From: Elusimicrobiota bacterium
Lineage (GTDB): Bacteria > Elusimicrobiota > Elusimicrobia > UBA1565 > UBA9628
Assembly (NCBI GenBank): GCA_027406905.1
Contig: DAHZHT010000006.1
Coordinates: 38,715 to 102,714, forward strand
Length of the DNA: 64,000 nucleotides
Direction of reading: 5' to 3'
Shown here: positions 34,394 to 42,955 of the stretch, piece after piece
Position numbering within the stretch: position 1 is the first letter of the stretch
Layout of the letters: the number at the start of each line of letters is the position of its first letter
Program-made: the position numbers and the translations under genes
Notes under the pieces: model-generated
What the model was told of the DNA's origin: nothing
The model's input: the letters and a program-made list of their open reading frames with translations, nothing else
Databases searched by the model: none

Positions 34394-35223
34394 ACGCGGC
34401 GATTCTCTCGGCGCTTGCCCTTGTTTTGCCGCTCACCCAGGCACAAGCGTCTTCCGACGCGTCTGCCGCTCCCGCCGCGCAAGCCTCTCCTCAAATGATT
34501 CCGATAAAGCCAAAGTCTCAAGCCCAGCAGGACGCTCTTGGCTTAATTCCCACCCCCACGGGCCTTATCGAACCGGACACAATGATCATCGATGCCAACA
34601 CCGCGGCCACTCTCGACCCGGGCACTTTCGCGACCCAAACGCGATTTTATTCCGGCGGAGGAGTTCTTCAATACATCTCTCTTGGCGTTTTCAACGGCCT
34701 CAATGTCGGAGCGTCGATGACCGCCGACGGCCTGATCGGCAATTCATCTTCGGTGGGAGTTAGGACGCCTCAAGCTCAAGTTAAATACCGGTTTTTCGAC
34801 GGCAATCATTACGTCCCCGCGTTGGCTGTCGGATATGACGGACAGGGTTATGACTATAACAGAATAACCCATAAGTATAACGACCCCGCGCGCGGCTTTT
34901 ATCTGGTGGGAACTCAAGAACTTTTCATTCCAGGCCTGGTATTTTCTCCGTCAGTCAATGCTTCTGGAACCAATTCCAGCTCTATTTATGGAGCGCTACC
35001 CATAACCTATACCATTGAAAACAAAGTCTCAATCCTGGCGGAATGGGATAATATTCATAATTTTTCCAATAGCAGGGTCAATGTCGGCCTCCGTTTCTAT
35101 ATCACCAACCATTTTGACCTTGACGTGGCGGTTAGACGCGCCAATCAAAGCGGTTATTATTCTGATGGGACCTCGCGCGGACCTGAAAGGATCATCCAAT
35201 TGCGCTATGTCGGAAATTTTTAA
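34390..35223 (+). CDS. Predicted outer-membrane protein
   Basis: The 277-residue product has a signal peptide ending in AQASS, an Ala/Pro/Gln-rich stretch, then barrel-like strands (FATQTRFYSGGGVLQYISLGVFNGLNVGAS, LRFYITNHFDLDVAVR) ending in phenylalanine (YVGNF). The repeated pattern resembles YjbH-like barrels of unknown function. It is translationally coupled with the response regulator. Confidence 0.55.
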   Translation: MNAAILSALALVLPLTQAQASSDASAAPAAQASPQMIPIKPKSQAQQDALGLIPTPTGLIEPDTMIIDANTAATLDPGTFATQTRFYSGGGVLQYISLGVFNGLNVGASMTADGLIGNSSSVGVRTPQAQVKYRFFDGNHYVPALAVGYDGQGYDYNRITHKYNDPARGFYLVGTQELFIPGLVFSPSVNASGTNSSSIYGALPITYTIENKVSILAEWDNIHNFSNSRVNVGLRFYITNHFDLDVAVRRANQSGYYSDGTSRGPERIIQLRYVGNF

Positions 35224-35228
35224 AACCA

Positions 35229-35257
35229 TCGAAAAATATCTATAAAAAACGTAAAAT
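35229..35257 (+). promoter_or_regulatory. Promoter of the aldolase-phosphofructokinase operon
   Basis: TCGAAA (35229-35234), 17 bp, TAAAAT (35252-35257), then a leader of about 14 nt with GGAGG at 35266-35270, seven bases before ATG 35278. This gene is leadered, with a strong ribosome-binding site. Confidence 0.55.
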
Positions 35258-35277
35258 AGCGGCATGGAGGCAATCTA

Positions 35278-36363
35278 ATGAACACAATGGCAATTCCTTC
35301 CCAGAACAAAGATTCCCGCAATCATTTTACCCAACTTAGCCCCGGAAAACTGATGGGCCTTCGTCGCATCACCGATGAGAAGAATCGATTTAAGGTCTTG
35401 GCCTTGGATCAGTCCAACTCCTTTAGAAAAGCTCTCAAAGCCCTACACGCCAAAGAGGGCATGCCCCAAGAGCCGGATTATTCCGAGATTCGAGATATCA
35501 AACTCAAAATGGTCGAGATATTAAGTCCTTGGGCCACCGCCGTTCTTTTGGACGTCAACTATGCCGCCAGGCAAGCCCTCAATTCAATGTCTTTGCCGAA
35601 ACAGGTCGGCCTCATCGTTCGCCTTGAGGCCTCTAAAGACCCGGGAACAAAATCGGAATATGAGCCGGGATGGTCGGTTGAGAAAATAAAGAAAATGGGC
35701 GGCGACGCGGTGAAACTTTTGGTTTATATCGACACCGAAGACACGGAAAACGTCAAAGCCCAAATGAACTTCGTCAAGGAAGTCTCCCTGGCCTGCGAGA
35801 AAAACGACATTCTCTTGATGACTGAAGAATTGTCCTTCCCTAGGAAAGGAGAAGAGAAGACTTCGCCTTCCTACAAAGGGCGGAAAGTCAAAAATATCCT
35901 GGAAGCCGCCCGCTTGATTGGCCCTTATACCGATATTCTGAAATTAGAATTTCCCGGTTTCATTCAAGAAGATTCCCCCTCAGAAATGGAAGACAATCTC
36001 CATCGTCTCAATGAAGCGGCGATTCGCCCATGGGTGCTTTTGTCCGCCGGAGAAAAATTCGATCTTTTCGCCAAACAAGCGGAAATGGCCATGCAGGCCG
36101 GCTCTTCGGGTTACATGGCTGGACGCGCCATCTTCAATGAATCCTTCGACAACTCAAAAAACCAAGACTCTTTTCTTAAGTCCACCGGAGTCGAAAGAAT
36201 GAAAAAACTAAACTCTCTTGTGGATAAAATCGCCCGAGGCTGGATGGAAAGATATAAAATTACCGCTCAAGACCTCGCCGCGACGCTCGATGCGCAATGG
36301 TATTTAGACTCAAAGTCCAAAAATTCAAAGACTTCCGGAGCGATGGGTTCTGGAGATTATTAA
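35278..36363 (+). CDS. LacD/YihT-type class I aldolase
   Basis: The 361-residue protein matches the tagatose-bisphosphate aldolase family (LacD), which also holds sulfofructose-phosphate aldolases. Seen are FKVLALDQSNSFRKAL at the N-terminus, DAVKLLVYID with the likely Schiff-base Lys, LMTEELSFP, DILKLEFPG and a C-terminal phosphate loop (WVLLSAGEKFD, GSSGYMAGRAIF). LacD enzymes also cleave fructose 1,6-bisphosphate to triose phosphates. It sits directly before phosphofructokinase, whose product it could use, so I infer the main aldolase of glycolysis here. Start: GGAGG seven bases upstream. Confidence 0.85.
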   Translation: MNTMAIPSQNKDSRNHFTQLSPGKLMGLRRITDEKNRFKVLALDQSNSFRKALKALHAKEGMPQEPDYSEIRDIKLKMVEILSPWATAVLLDVNYAARQALNSMSLPKQVGLIVRLEASKDPGTKSEYEPGWSVEKIKKMGGDAVKLLVYIDTEDTENVKAQMNFVKEVSLACEKNDILLMTEELSFPRKGEEKTSPSYKGRKVKNILEAARLIGPYTDILKLEFPGFIQEDSPSEMEDNLHRLNEAAIRPWVLLSAGEKFDLFAKQAEMAMQAGSSGYMAGRAIFNESFDNSKNQDSFLKSTGVERMKKLNSLVDKIARGWMERYKITAQDLAATLDAQWYLDSKSKNSKTSGAMGSGDY

Positions 36364-37425
36364 ATGCCGCGGAAAATTGGGATTTTAACCGGAGGAGGAG
36401 ATTGCCCGGGGCTTAACCCCGCGATCAGAGGAGCGGTCATTCAAGCGTTGGATTTGGGATATGAGTGTTGGGGGCTTGAAGAAGGTTGGAAAGGTCTCAT
36501 CGAGGGAAACGCCCGAAAGCTGACCCTCAGCGATGTAGAAGGCATCGTGGGGCAAGGCGGAACCATTCTTGGCACCTCAAGAACCAATCCTTTCAAAAAA
36601 GAAAAAGGCGTCGAGAAGGCTTTGGAAAGCCTGAAATCTCTCGGGCTCTACTCTTTGATCGCGATGGGCGGAGAAGACACCTTGGGAGTCGCCCAAAGGC
36701 TTTATGCCGAACATCAAGTCAAGGTCGTAGGCGTTCCCAAAACGATGGATAACGATCTTTCGGCGACCGATTACACCTTCGGTTTTGACACCGCGACCAC
36801 AATCGCGGTTGATGCCGCGGAAAAATTAATCGACACCGGAAAAAGTCACCGCCGGGTGATGGTCCTTGAAGTCATGGGCCGGGAAGCCGGTTGGGTCGCC
36901 TTGTTTACGGGAATGGCCGCGGGCGCCGACTATATCGCGATTCCGGAAAAACCTTTTGACGAGACAGAAATGCTTGAGCAGATTAAAGTGGCTTATCAGC
37001 GCAAAAAACACGCGCTGGTCGTTGTCTCCGAAGCCTTGAAATTTCCAAAGTCCGCTTCCAACGGAAACGTCATTCCGGAAAAAGACGATTTCGGCCATAC
37101 CCTTCTTAAAGAACAAGGCACTGGAGACACGGTGGCTAAAATGATTGAAAAGGGAACCGGAATCGAAACCAGGGCCGCGGTCATCGGCCATATCCAGCGC
37201 GGCGGAAAACCCACTTTATTTGACCGCATGTTAGCCACGCGGGTGGGAATGAAATCGGCTCAAATGACCCATGCGGGACAATTCGGGCGCATGGCCGCGA
37301 TGAGAGGTTCTGAAATTATAGACGTCTCGCTTAAAGAGGCCGCCGGGACTCTTAAAAAAGTCTCTAAGGATTGGATTATTGCGGCGCAAACTCTATGCGC
37401 GAAAAGAGAGACTGTTTCGCGATGA
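36364..37425 (+). CDS. 6-phosphofructokinase, pyrophosphate-dependent type
   Basis: The 353-residue protein is of the PfkA superfamily (GILTGGGDCPGLNPAIRG at the start, TDYTFGFDTAT, EVMGREAGWVALFTG). In ATP-dependent enzymes the donor site has Gly at the third position of GGDGS; here it reads GGEDTLG with Asp105, and the motif PKTMDNDL carries Lys126. This Asp/Lys pair is the mark of PPi-dependent enzymes, so I infer a reversible PPi-PFK. It starts on the base after the aldolase stop and overlaps the HAMP gene by four bases. Confidence 0.9.
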   Translation: MPRKIGILTGGGDCPGLNPAIRGAVIQALDLGYECWGLEEGWKGLIEGNARKLTLSDVEGIVGQGGTILGTSRTNPFKKEKGVEKALESLKSLGLYSLIAMGGEDTLGVAQRLYAEHQVKVVGVPKTMDNDLSATDYTFGFDTATTIAVDAAEKLIDTGKSHRRVMVLEVMGREAGWVALFTGMAAGADYIAIPEKPFDETEMLEQIKVAYQRKKHALVVVSEALKFPKSASNGNVIPEKDDFGHTLLKEQGTGDTVAKMIEKGTGIETRAAVIGHIQRGGKPTLFDRMLATRVGMKSAQMTHAGQFGRMAAMRGSEIIDVSLKEAAGTLKKVSKDWIIAAQTLCAKRETVSR

Positions 37426-37994
37426 CCGAAGAAATCAACCCCAAATACCAGCGCCGGACCATCGTCGTCAAGCGTTCCCTTCAATTTAAATACGTCGCTC
37501 TGATATTTCTGACTTCTCTTGTGGCCGCGCTTTTAGCCGATTTCGATGTCTATTATACCGTAGCCAAATTGGCTCTGCGGGAAAATCCGGCATTGGTGAC
37601 ATCCATTTCTCATCTCTATCTCATTTTTGGAGTCAAGATGTTTCTTTACCTGTTTTTAATTATTTTAACCGGAGTTTACATCTCCCATCGTTTCGCGGGG
37701 CCGGTTCACCGTTTTGAGAAAAGCGCTCAGATCGCGGCTGCGGGAGATTTGACCCATCGAGTCGCGCTGAGGACCGGAGACGAACTTCACGAGCTTCAGG
37801 AAGAATTTAACGCGATGATGGCCAGTCTTCAAAGCCTTATCCAAAAAGACCGAAATCTCGCGCAAAGGTTATCCGATAAGCTCGATTTCCTCGGCAAAAA
37901 AATTGAAAACCTGAACCCTCCCCTTGAAATCAAAGAAGATCTGGACGCAATCAAAATTGAATTAAAGCATCTCACACAGTCCTTTAAAATTTAA
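37422..37994 (+). CDS. Membrane protein with HAMP domain and no output domain
   Basis: The 190-residue protein has two membrane helices (YVALIFLTSLVAALLADF and FLYLFLIILTGVYIS) around a short periplasmic loop, then a HAMP linker (HRFAGPVHRFEKSAQIAAAGDLTHRV) and a coiled coil ending without a kinase or receptor domain. It starts at ATG 37422 in a four-base overlap with the phosphofructokinase stop. Proteins of this form are seen next to envelope operons and may sense or scaffold; no function is known. Confidence 0.7.
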   Translation: MTEEINPKYQRRTIVVKRSLQFKYVALIFLTSLVAALLADFDVYYTVAKLALRENPALVTSISHLYLIFGVKMFLYLFLIILTGVYISHRFAGPVHRFEKSAQIAAAGDLTHRVALRTGDELHELQEEFNAMMASLQSLIQKDRNLAQRLSDKLDFLGKKIENLNPPLEIKEDLDAIKIELKHLTQSFKI

Positions 37995-39407
37995 ATGCGC
38001 TCCCATCTTAAATTCGATATCTGGAGACTCCTTTTGTTCATTTTCGGAGTTCTTTTGATTTCAAAAGCCCTCGCGGCCGAAGATGAGACTTTGCCCGCCC
38101 GCCCTTCGGTTTTCCTAAACCAACCCGGGGTGTTCTCAGGAAACGGCGAAACTTCAACGGATGACTCAAATCCTGGCGGCGGAGTCATCGAAAGAACTCT
38201 GACGCTCAAGGATGCGGAAAGGCTAGCCCTGCTCAATGACGCGACAGTTTTGTCGGCCGAACAAGATAAGATCGTCGCGGCCGAGAGAGTCCGAGAGGCA
38301 GGCTATTTATTTTTGCCCGAAGTCGGAGTTCAAGCCAGCGCGACCAAATACAACGCCCTCTATCCGTTTTCGCTTCCCGCCGCCGGAAACGCGCTTTTGT
38401 TTCCCAAAGACTCGCCAGGATTTGGAAACAATTTAAATACGATCATGTTCGGCGGAGCCTACATGAACATGAATCTTTATGAAGGCGGTAGAGGAGTCAA
38501 CACTTATAAATTGGCCCAGGCCGCGCAAAAACAGGCCGACAGCCGTTATAAGGCCGCGAGAATGAACGTTATTCTCGCGGTTAAACGCTCTTTTTATCAT
38601 CTGCTTTTGACGCAAAAAGAAAAGAAGTTGGACCAAGATTATCTATCCCGAATCAAGTCCCTTCTTCAAAACGGAAATCTCGATCTATGGGGCCGCTTGG
38701 AGGCTCAAACGCAATTAGCCCAAGCCGAGACTCAGTATGCAAAAATCTCCCACAAACTCCGAATTGAACGCCTCCAATTTCTCAAAAGCCTCAACCTTGA
38801 GCTGGACACGCCCTTTCAAATCATAGGCAAAATTCAAACGCGCCCCGTCACCATTGATATCGAAAAAGCCGTTCTTTGGTCACTGGAATTGCGCCCGGAA
38901 CTGCAATCAGAAACCTACAAAGCTCAAATGGACGCCATCTCCGTCAATCTCGCCCAATCGCGAAGAACCCCGACGGTATTTATCTCCGGGGATTATGATT
39001 TAATGACGCAAAATTTTCCGGTCGATAGAAACAACTGGGACGCGACTCTTGGAATGAAGCTACCGTTCGCCTACGACTACTGGAGCGAATTGACAAAGAA
39101 ACGGGCGGAGCAAAGGCAAGGAGATATTAGCCGCGCAGAACTTCAAGATCAGGTGCGCTTAGAAGTTCGCGAAGCCTTTTCCGACTTAATGTTCTGGCAA
39201 AAACAATACCCCATTCTTAGCGACGAATACAAAAAAATGCAAAGTCTTTATGAGCGGGCTTCTCAAAGCCCCGGCAAAACTCTTCTTAAAATTAGGGCCC
39301 TTTCCTCTCTCTTAGGTATTCAAACGGCCTATTTAAAAGCCGTCACGCAGCACCTCTTGGCCAAAGCTAAACTTGAGCGGGCGGTCGGCCGAGAGATTAC
39401 GCGGTGA
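37995..39407 (+). CDS. TolC-family outer-membrane efflux-like protein
   Basis: The 470-residue product has a signal peptide ending in SKALA and two repeats of the outer-membrane efflux domain: LTLKDAERLALLNDATVLSAEQD opens the first and ELRPELQSETYKAQMDAISVNLAQSRRTPTVFISGDY the second. Long helical stretches form the periplasmic tunnel. Its membrane-fusion and pump partners are not next to it. It starts directly after the HAMP gene stop and overlaps the patatin gene by four bases. Confidence 0.85.
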   Translation: MRSHLKFDIWRLLLFIFGVLLISKALAAEDETLPARPSVFLNQPGVFSGNGETSTDDSNPGGGVIERTLTLKDAERLALLNDATVLSAEQDKIVAAERVREAGYLFLPEVGVQASATKYNALYPFSLPAAGNALLFPKDSPGFGNNLNTIMFGGAYMNMNLYEGGRGVNTYKLAQAAQKQADSRYKAARMNVILAVKRSFYHLLLTQKEKKLDQDYLSRIKSLLQNGNLDLWGRLEAQTQLAQAETQYAKISHKLRIERLQFLKSLNLELDTPFQIIGKIQTRPVTIDIEKAVLWSLELRPELQSETYKAQMDAISVNLAQSRRTPTVFISGDYDLMTQNFPVDRNNWDATLGMKLPFAYDYWSELTKKRAEQRQGDISRAELQDQVRLEVREAFSDLMFWQKQYPILSDEYKKMQSLYERASQSPGKTLLKIRALSSLLGIQTAYLKAVTQHLLAKAKLERAVGREITR

Positions 39408-40387
39408 AAAAGCCACGCCTCTTATCAAAAATCCTTGGAATCTCCCTGGCCCTCCTTGTCTCGGCCCAGGCCCGAGCGGCAATGGATTTATCGGCCAACG
39501 CCGTTTTGCGCGATCATTTATGGAAAGATTTATCCTCAAAACCCAAGGACCAAAGGCCCGCTACTGGACTAGTTCTCTCCGCCGGAGGAACCCGAGCCTC
39601 CGCGCATATCGGAGTCATATCGGTCCTAGAGGAATCCGGCTTCCCAATTGACGCCGTCGCCGGAACATCAATGGGAGCCATTATCGGCTCTCTTTATGCC
39701 GACGGCAAATCTCCCGAAGAGTTGAGAAGATTATCTCTTAGAATCGGGGCCTCAAACGGTTCCAATATCAGCCCTTGGACTCTTATAGAATATCTCTTCG
39801 CGCAGAAATTATTTTCTTCAAAGAAGCTTGAACGATTTATCAAGAAAGAAATAGGGGACAAACGCTTTGAACAGCTCAAAAAGCCTTTTGCCTGCGTCGC
39901 GATGGACATTAATTCAGGAGAGGCCATTATTTTCCGAGAAGGGCGCGTAGCCCCGGCCGTGAGAGCCTCGATGAATCTGCCAGGAATTTTTAAGCCCGTT
40001 GAATATCGCCACCGCTATCTCGTCGATGGAGCGATTGTAGATTACGTTCCGGTTGACGCCGCCAGGCTTTTGGGAGCGAAATGGGTCTTAGCCAGCGTCA
40101 CTGAAGATGATTTCACGCAAGCAAGGCCCGACAATGTTATCTCAAGCATGCAACAAGTTATCGACATTCGGGGGGCCATGATTTTGGACTCTCAGAAAAA
40201 GACCGCGAATTTCTTGATAGAACCTGCCGTCGGAACTGTGCCATCTGCCGGCGGAACATCTCTCTATATGACCCCGAGACCATGGATGATCGACCAAGGA
40301 GCGCTTCAAGCCCACCGGCTTTTGCACAAAGCGGAAGAGTCTTATATTCTTTTTTCCATGCCCGCTATCCTGAAGGGTTATTTATGA
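39404..40387 (+). CDS. Exported patatin-like phospholipase
   Basis: The 327-residue protein begins at GTG 39404 with a signal peptide (ISLALLVSAQARA) and has a patatin domain: glycine-rich LVLSAGGTRASAHIGV, the nucleophile in VAGTSMGAIIGSLYADG and Asp in LVDGAIVDYVPVD. The type is RssA-like. It would act in the periplasm or at the outer membrane, unlike the cytosolic relative at 27912-29930. It is flanked by the TolC-like and TPR genes with four-base overlaps on both sides. Confidence 0.88.
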   Translation: MKKPRLLSKILGISLALLVSAQARAAMDLSANAVLRDHLWKDLSSKPKDQRPATGLVLSAGGTRASAHIGVISVLEESGFPIDAVAGTSMGAIIGSLYADGKSPEELRRLSLRIGASNGSNISPWTLIEYLFAQKLFSSKKLERFIKKEIGDKRFEQLKKPFACVAMDINSGEAIIFREGRVAPAVRASMNLPGIFKPVEYRHRYLVDGAIVDYVPVDAARLLGAKWVLASVTEDDFTQARPDNVISSMQQVIDIRGAMILDSQKKTANFLIEPAVGTVPSAGGTSLYMTPRPWMIDQGALQAHRLLHKAEESYILFSMPAILKGYL

Positions 40388-41325
40388 AAAAAATTCTGCT
40401 AACCCTGCTCCTCTTATGGCCTTCCTTGCCCCTTCAAGCCTCTTGGGATATTTTCCTGCCGCACAAGGATCCTCTAGCTAAAGAAAAAGAGTTATTTAAG
40501 GAAGGGCGCTACAAAGAAGTCATCACGAGATTAGGCCCTGGCCAATTTCAATACTACCGCGGAAAGAATCTCGCAAGAGCCTACTTCTATGTAGGACAAA
40601 GTTACGAGTATACAGATCATCTCGGCCGAGCGCTCGGCCTTTATGAATTGGGAGTTAAACTCTTCCCCGATGATTTGCGCCTGGTCCTGGCTTTAGCTCT
40701 TTTGCTTCACAGAGCCGGACTTGAAACCAACGCCAAACCGCTATTTAAAAAAATACTCTTGGCCAAGCCGCAGAACGCCGAAGCTCATTTGGGCCTTGCG
40801 GAAATTAACTCAAACCTGGGATTTTTAAAAAGAAGCGCAAAGCGCTATCAAGAGACGCTCAAATCCGTTCCCGAAAACGCGGATATCTGGCGTCATTACG
40901 CGGAAGTTCTCTTTCGTCTCCGGGAATTTCCACAAGCAAAAGTAGCGGCCAAGAAATCTCTTTCTTTAAACCCCGACCCCAAGACGGAAATGGACATCGC
41001 CTTTATTGATAGAGGCGAAGGGAAATTAGGCGCGGCTATTTCATTGCTTAATTCGCCGAGCATCACTAGCCAATACGGAATTAAAGCGACTCGCCTTAAA
41101 GGGCTTTGGCTTTTAGAAGACAAACAAGTTTCGCAAGCGATCTCGGCGGCCCGAGACGTCCAAAAAACTTCTCCAAATGATCCCGTCGCCCATTGGATAT
41201 TGGCCCAAGCCGCCCTAAGCCGCGGGAAAACATCAAAAGCCATAAAAGAACTCAAGAGTATTCAAAACTCCCAAAAGTATTCCTTCGTTTATAAAGCCGC
41301 CCAAGCCTTGATTGCCGCGCTTTGA
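40384..41325 (+). CDS. Exported tetratricopeptide-repeat protein
   Basis: The 313-residue product has a signal peptide (KILLTLLLLWPSLPLQA) and several TPR units: AHLGLAEINSNLGFLKRSAKRYQETLK, ADIWRHYAEVLFRLREFPQAKVAAKKSLSLNPD, PVAHWILAQAALSRGKTSKAIKELK. It likely binds partner proteins in the periplasm. The start at ATG 40384 overlaps the patatin stop by four bases; it ends the operon. Confidence 0.8.
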   Translation: MKKILLTLLLLWPSLPLQASWDIFLPHKDPLAKEKELFKEGRYKEVITRLGPGQFQYYRGKNLARAYFYVGQSYEYTDHLGRALGLYELGVKLFPDDLRLVLALALLLHRAGLETNAKPLFKKILLAKPQNAEAHLGLAEINSNLGFLKRSAKRYQETLKSVPENADIWRHYAEVLFRLREFPQAKVAAKKSLSLNPDPKTEMDIAFIDRGEGKLGAAISLLNSPSITSQYGIKATRLKGLWLLEDKQVSQAISAARDVQKTSPNDPVAHWILAQAALSRGKTSKAIKELKSIQNSQKYSFVYKAAQALIAAL

Positions 41326-41670
41326 TGCTCCATAATCTTCGCATGTTCGCCTTCCGAGTTTGAGGCGACTCGGCCGCTTCGCGCGCACCGCGTCTACCCG
41401 AATCCCCGGTCAAACCTTGCGAACTCGCGACAGCTTTAAAAATTCCAGATTCTCGTCGACAAATAGGAATTTTCTTACGTTTTTCCTCTCCACTTATGAT
41501 ATACTTTTTCTGCGGGGTAGAGCAGCCTGGTAGCTCGCAAGGCTCATAACCTTGAGGTCGCTGGTTCAAATCCAGCCCCCGCAATCTTTTTAGGGAAAAT
41601 TCTTCCCGCACCTGCGCGCCTTGAGCGTAAGTCTTAAGGCGCCCACAAAACTCGTTGGCCCCCAAGACTG
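41326..41670. other. Gap with one tRNA and no protein gene
   Basis: This stretch contains no convincing protein gene. It holds the initiator-like tRNA (41511-41584), with AT-rich promoter-like sequence before it (TATGAT at 41495, TATACT at 41500) but no clear -35 box. The 185 bases before the tRNA region show nothing recognisable. Confidence 0.6.
41511..41584 (+). tRNA. tRNA-Met (CAU), initiator-like
   Basis: The 74-nt cloverleaf has acceptor arms TGCGGGG and CCCCGCA, a D arm GAGC/GCTC, anticodon arm CAAGG/CCTTG with loop CTCATAA, and T arm GCTGG/CCAGC. It follows E. coli initiator tRNA closely, including A11:U24 and the AGCCTGGTA D loop, so I call it the initiator. It departs in two places: the acceptor ends in a U1:A72 pair where E. 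coli has C1 x A72, and the anticodon stem has A29:U41 instead of the first of three G:C pairs. CCA is not encoded. Confidence 0.93.
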
Positions 41671-42936
41671 TCAAACTTTCAAAATTTCTTCCGCCGCGCG
41701 AAGCCCGCTATAAAAGGCCCCGGCGACGGTAGAGGCCTCGCCGGAAATATCGGTCGCTTCCCCGGCGAAAAAAAGGGTTTTTTGAACCGGACGCGCAAGT
41801 TCTTTCCGGGATGACATTCCCCCCACTCCGCAGTAACTATAAGCCCCGCGGGAAAAAGGATCCAAACTCCAATCGTGAAAATAAGCCTTAATGAGTTTTG
41901 ATTTCAGAGATTTTGTGTCAAGGCCGAAAACGCGGCTTAAACTCTCAAGCCCCCGCTGAATCAACCAATTCCGGCTTTCAATTGAAAGAGCTCTCAGGCC
42001 TCCCACCCATCCCGTTAACGCCGGAGAATCCTTTAAAAGGCCCGTCCACCAGATCGGGATATCCGCCTCTTCCATTTGAAAAAAGCCGGAAAGGTTTCCC
42101 GGAGACGCGGTTCTCCAAAAAGGCTGATTAAAAACGAAAGAAATCCGCGCCGCGAAACCCATCTCTAATTTTTTCAAGGCCGTTTCCTTGGCTTTAAGAG
42201 CGGGACGAAAAACAAGAGCTCCCGGAGATTTCAAAACTCCCAGCGGCACGGTGATAAGAACGCGTCTGGCCTTAAAGCGCGATTTCTGAGTTAAAACCTC
42301 GGCATGACCCCGCGACCAGCGAACTTGAAGCGCGGTCTGATTGAGTTGAATCGCCTGGGAAGGAAACGAGGCCGCCAAATTTTCAAGCAAAGCCCCATAA
42401 CCCTTTGGCAAGCGATATCCCTCCATTCCTGATTCCCCCGCCGCTACTTGTTGAAACGCCAAATCATTGGCGCTGATTTTATGGATATCCGAAGCGTGAT
42501 AACTGCTCACAAAGCGCTCGGCCGCTTCTTTTATCTGAGCGGGAATTTTCATTTCTGCCAAAGCCTGGGCAAAAGAACGGTCTTTTCTCTGAACCTTTAA
42601 TTGAGAAAGCGCTTGAGAGAGTTTTTTCCATGAGTCTAAATCTCGTTTGAAGCCGCCTTGACTCGGGCGCCAGCGCGCGCTTGAAACCGGAACCGCTTTT
42701 ATCCGGAAACGCTTAAGGAGTTCCCAGGTCACACGGGGCCGCCCATGAATAAATTCCGCGCCGAGTTCAACGGGAAAAGAGTTCCCATGAGTGACGGTCT
42801 GAATCCGGCCGCCGATTCGAGCGCGAGCTTCGAGGATAAGGCATTTCTTCCCCGCTCGGAATAAGGCGTCTGCCGCTATAAGACCAGCCGCTCCGGCGCC
42901 AATAATGATAATTTCCCGTTCGCTATTTAAAGCCAT
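41671..42936 (-). CDS. Flavin-containing amine oxidase
   Basis: The 421-residue protein is of the monoamine oxidase family. The FAD dinucleotide fold IIIGAGAAGLIAADALFRAGKKCLILEARARIGGRIQ lies at the start, the motif ELGAEFIHG follows near residue 58, and the C-terminal FFAGEATDISGEASTVAGAFYSGLRAAEEI closes the FAD site. The substrate (polyamine or amine) is not resolved. A TATAAT box lies six bases before the ATG and no ribosome-binding site is present. Confidence 0.93.
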   Translation of the reverse strand: MALNSEREIIIIGAGAAGLIAADALFRAGKKCLILEARARIGGRIQTVTHGNSFPVELGAEFIHGRPRVTWELLKRFRIKAVPVSSARWRPSQGGFKRDLDSWKKLSQALSQLKVQRKDRSFAQALAEMKIPAQIKEAAERFVSSYHASDIHKISANDLAFQQVAAGESGMEGYRLPKGYGALLENLAASFPSQAIQLNQTALQVRWSRGHAEVLTQKSRFKARRVLITVPLGVLKSPGALVFRPALKAKETALKKLEMGFAARISFVFNQPFWRTASPGNLSGFFQMEEADIPIWWTGLLKDSPALTGWVGGLRALSIESRNWLIQRGLESLSRVFGLDTKSLKSKLIKAYFHDWSLDPFSRGAYSYCGVGGMSSRKELARPVQKTLFFAGEATDISGEASTVAGAFYSGLRAAEEILKV

Positions 42937-42942
42937 AAAGAA

Positions 42943-42948
42943 ATTATA
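42943..42948 (-). promoter_or_regulatory. -10 box of the amine oxidase gene, leaderless type
   Basis: On the minus strand a consensus TATAAT lies exactly six bases before the ATG, with only TTCTTT between. No strong -35 box is seen. Confidence 0.5.
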
Positions 42949-42955
42949 GGAAGAG

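Noticed and set aside
36364..37425. ATP-dependent phosphofructokinase
   Set aside because: The Asp105/Lys126 combination in the donor site is that of PPi enzymes; ATP use is not excluded without assay.
41252..41674. Minus-strand open frame of 140 codons covering the tRNA-Met region
   Set aside because: It crosses the tRNA gene and the end of the TPR gene on the other strand, has no family match and no start signal.
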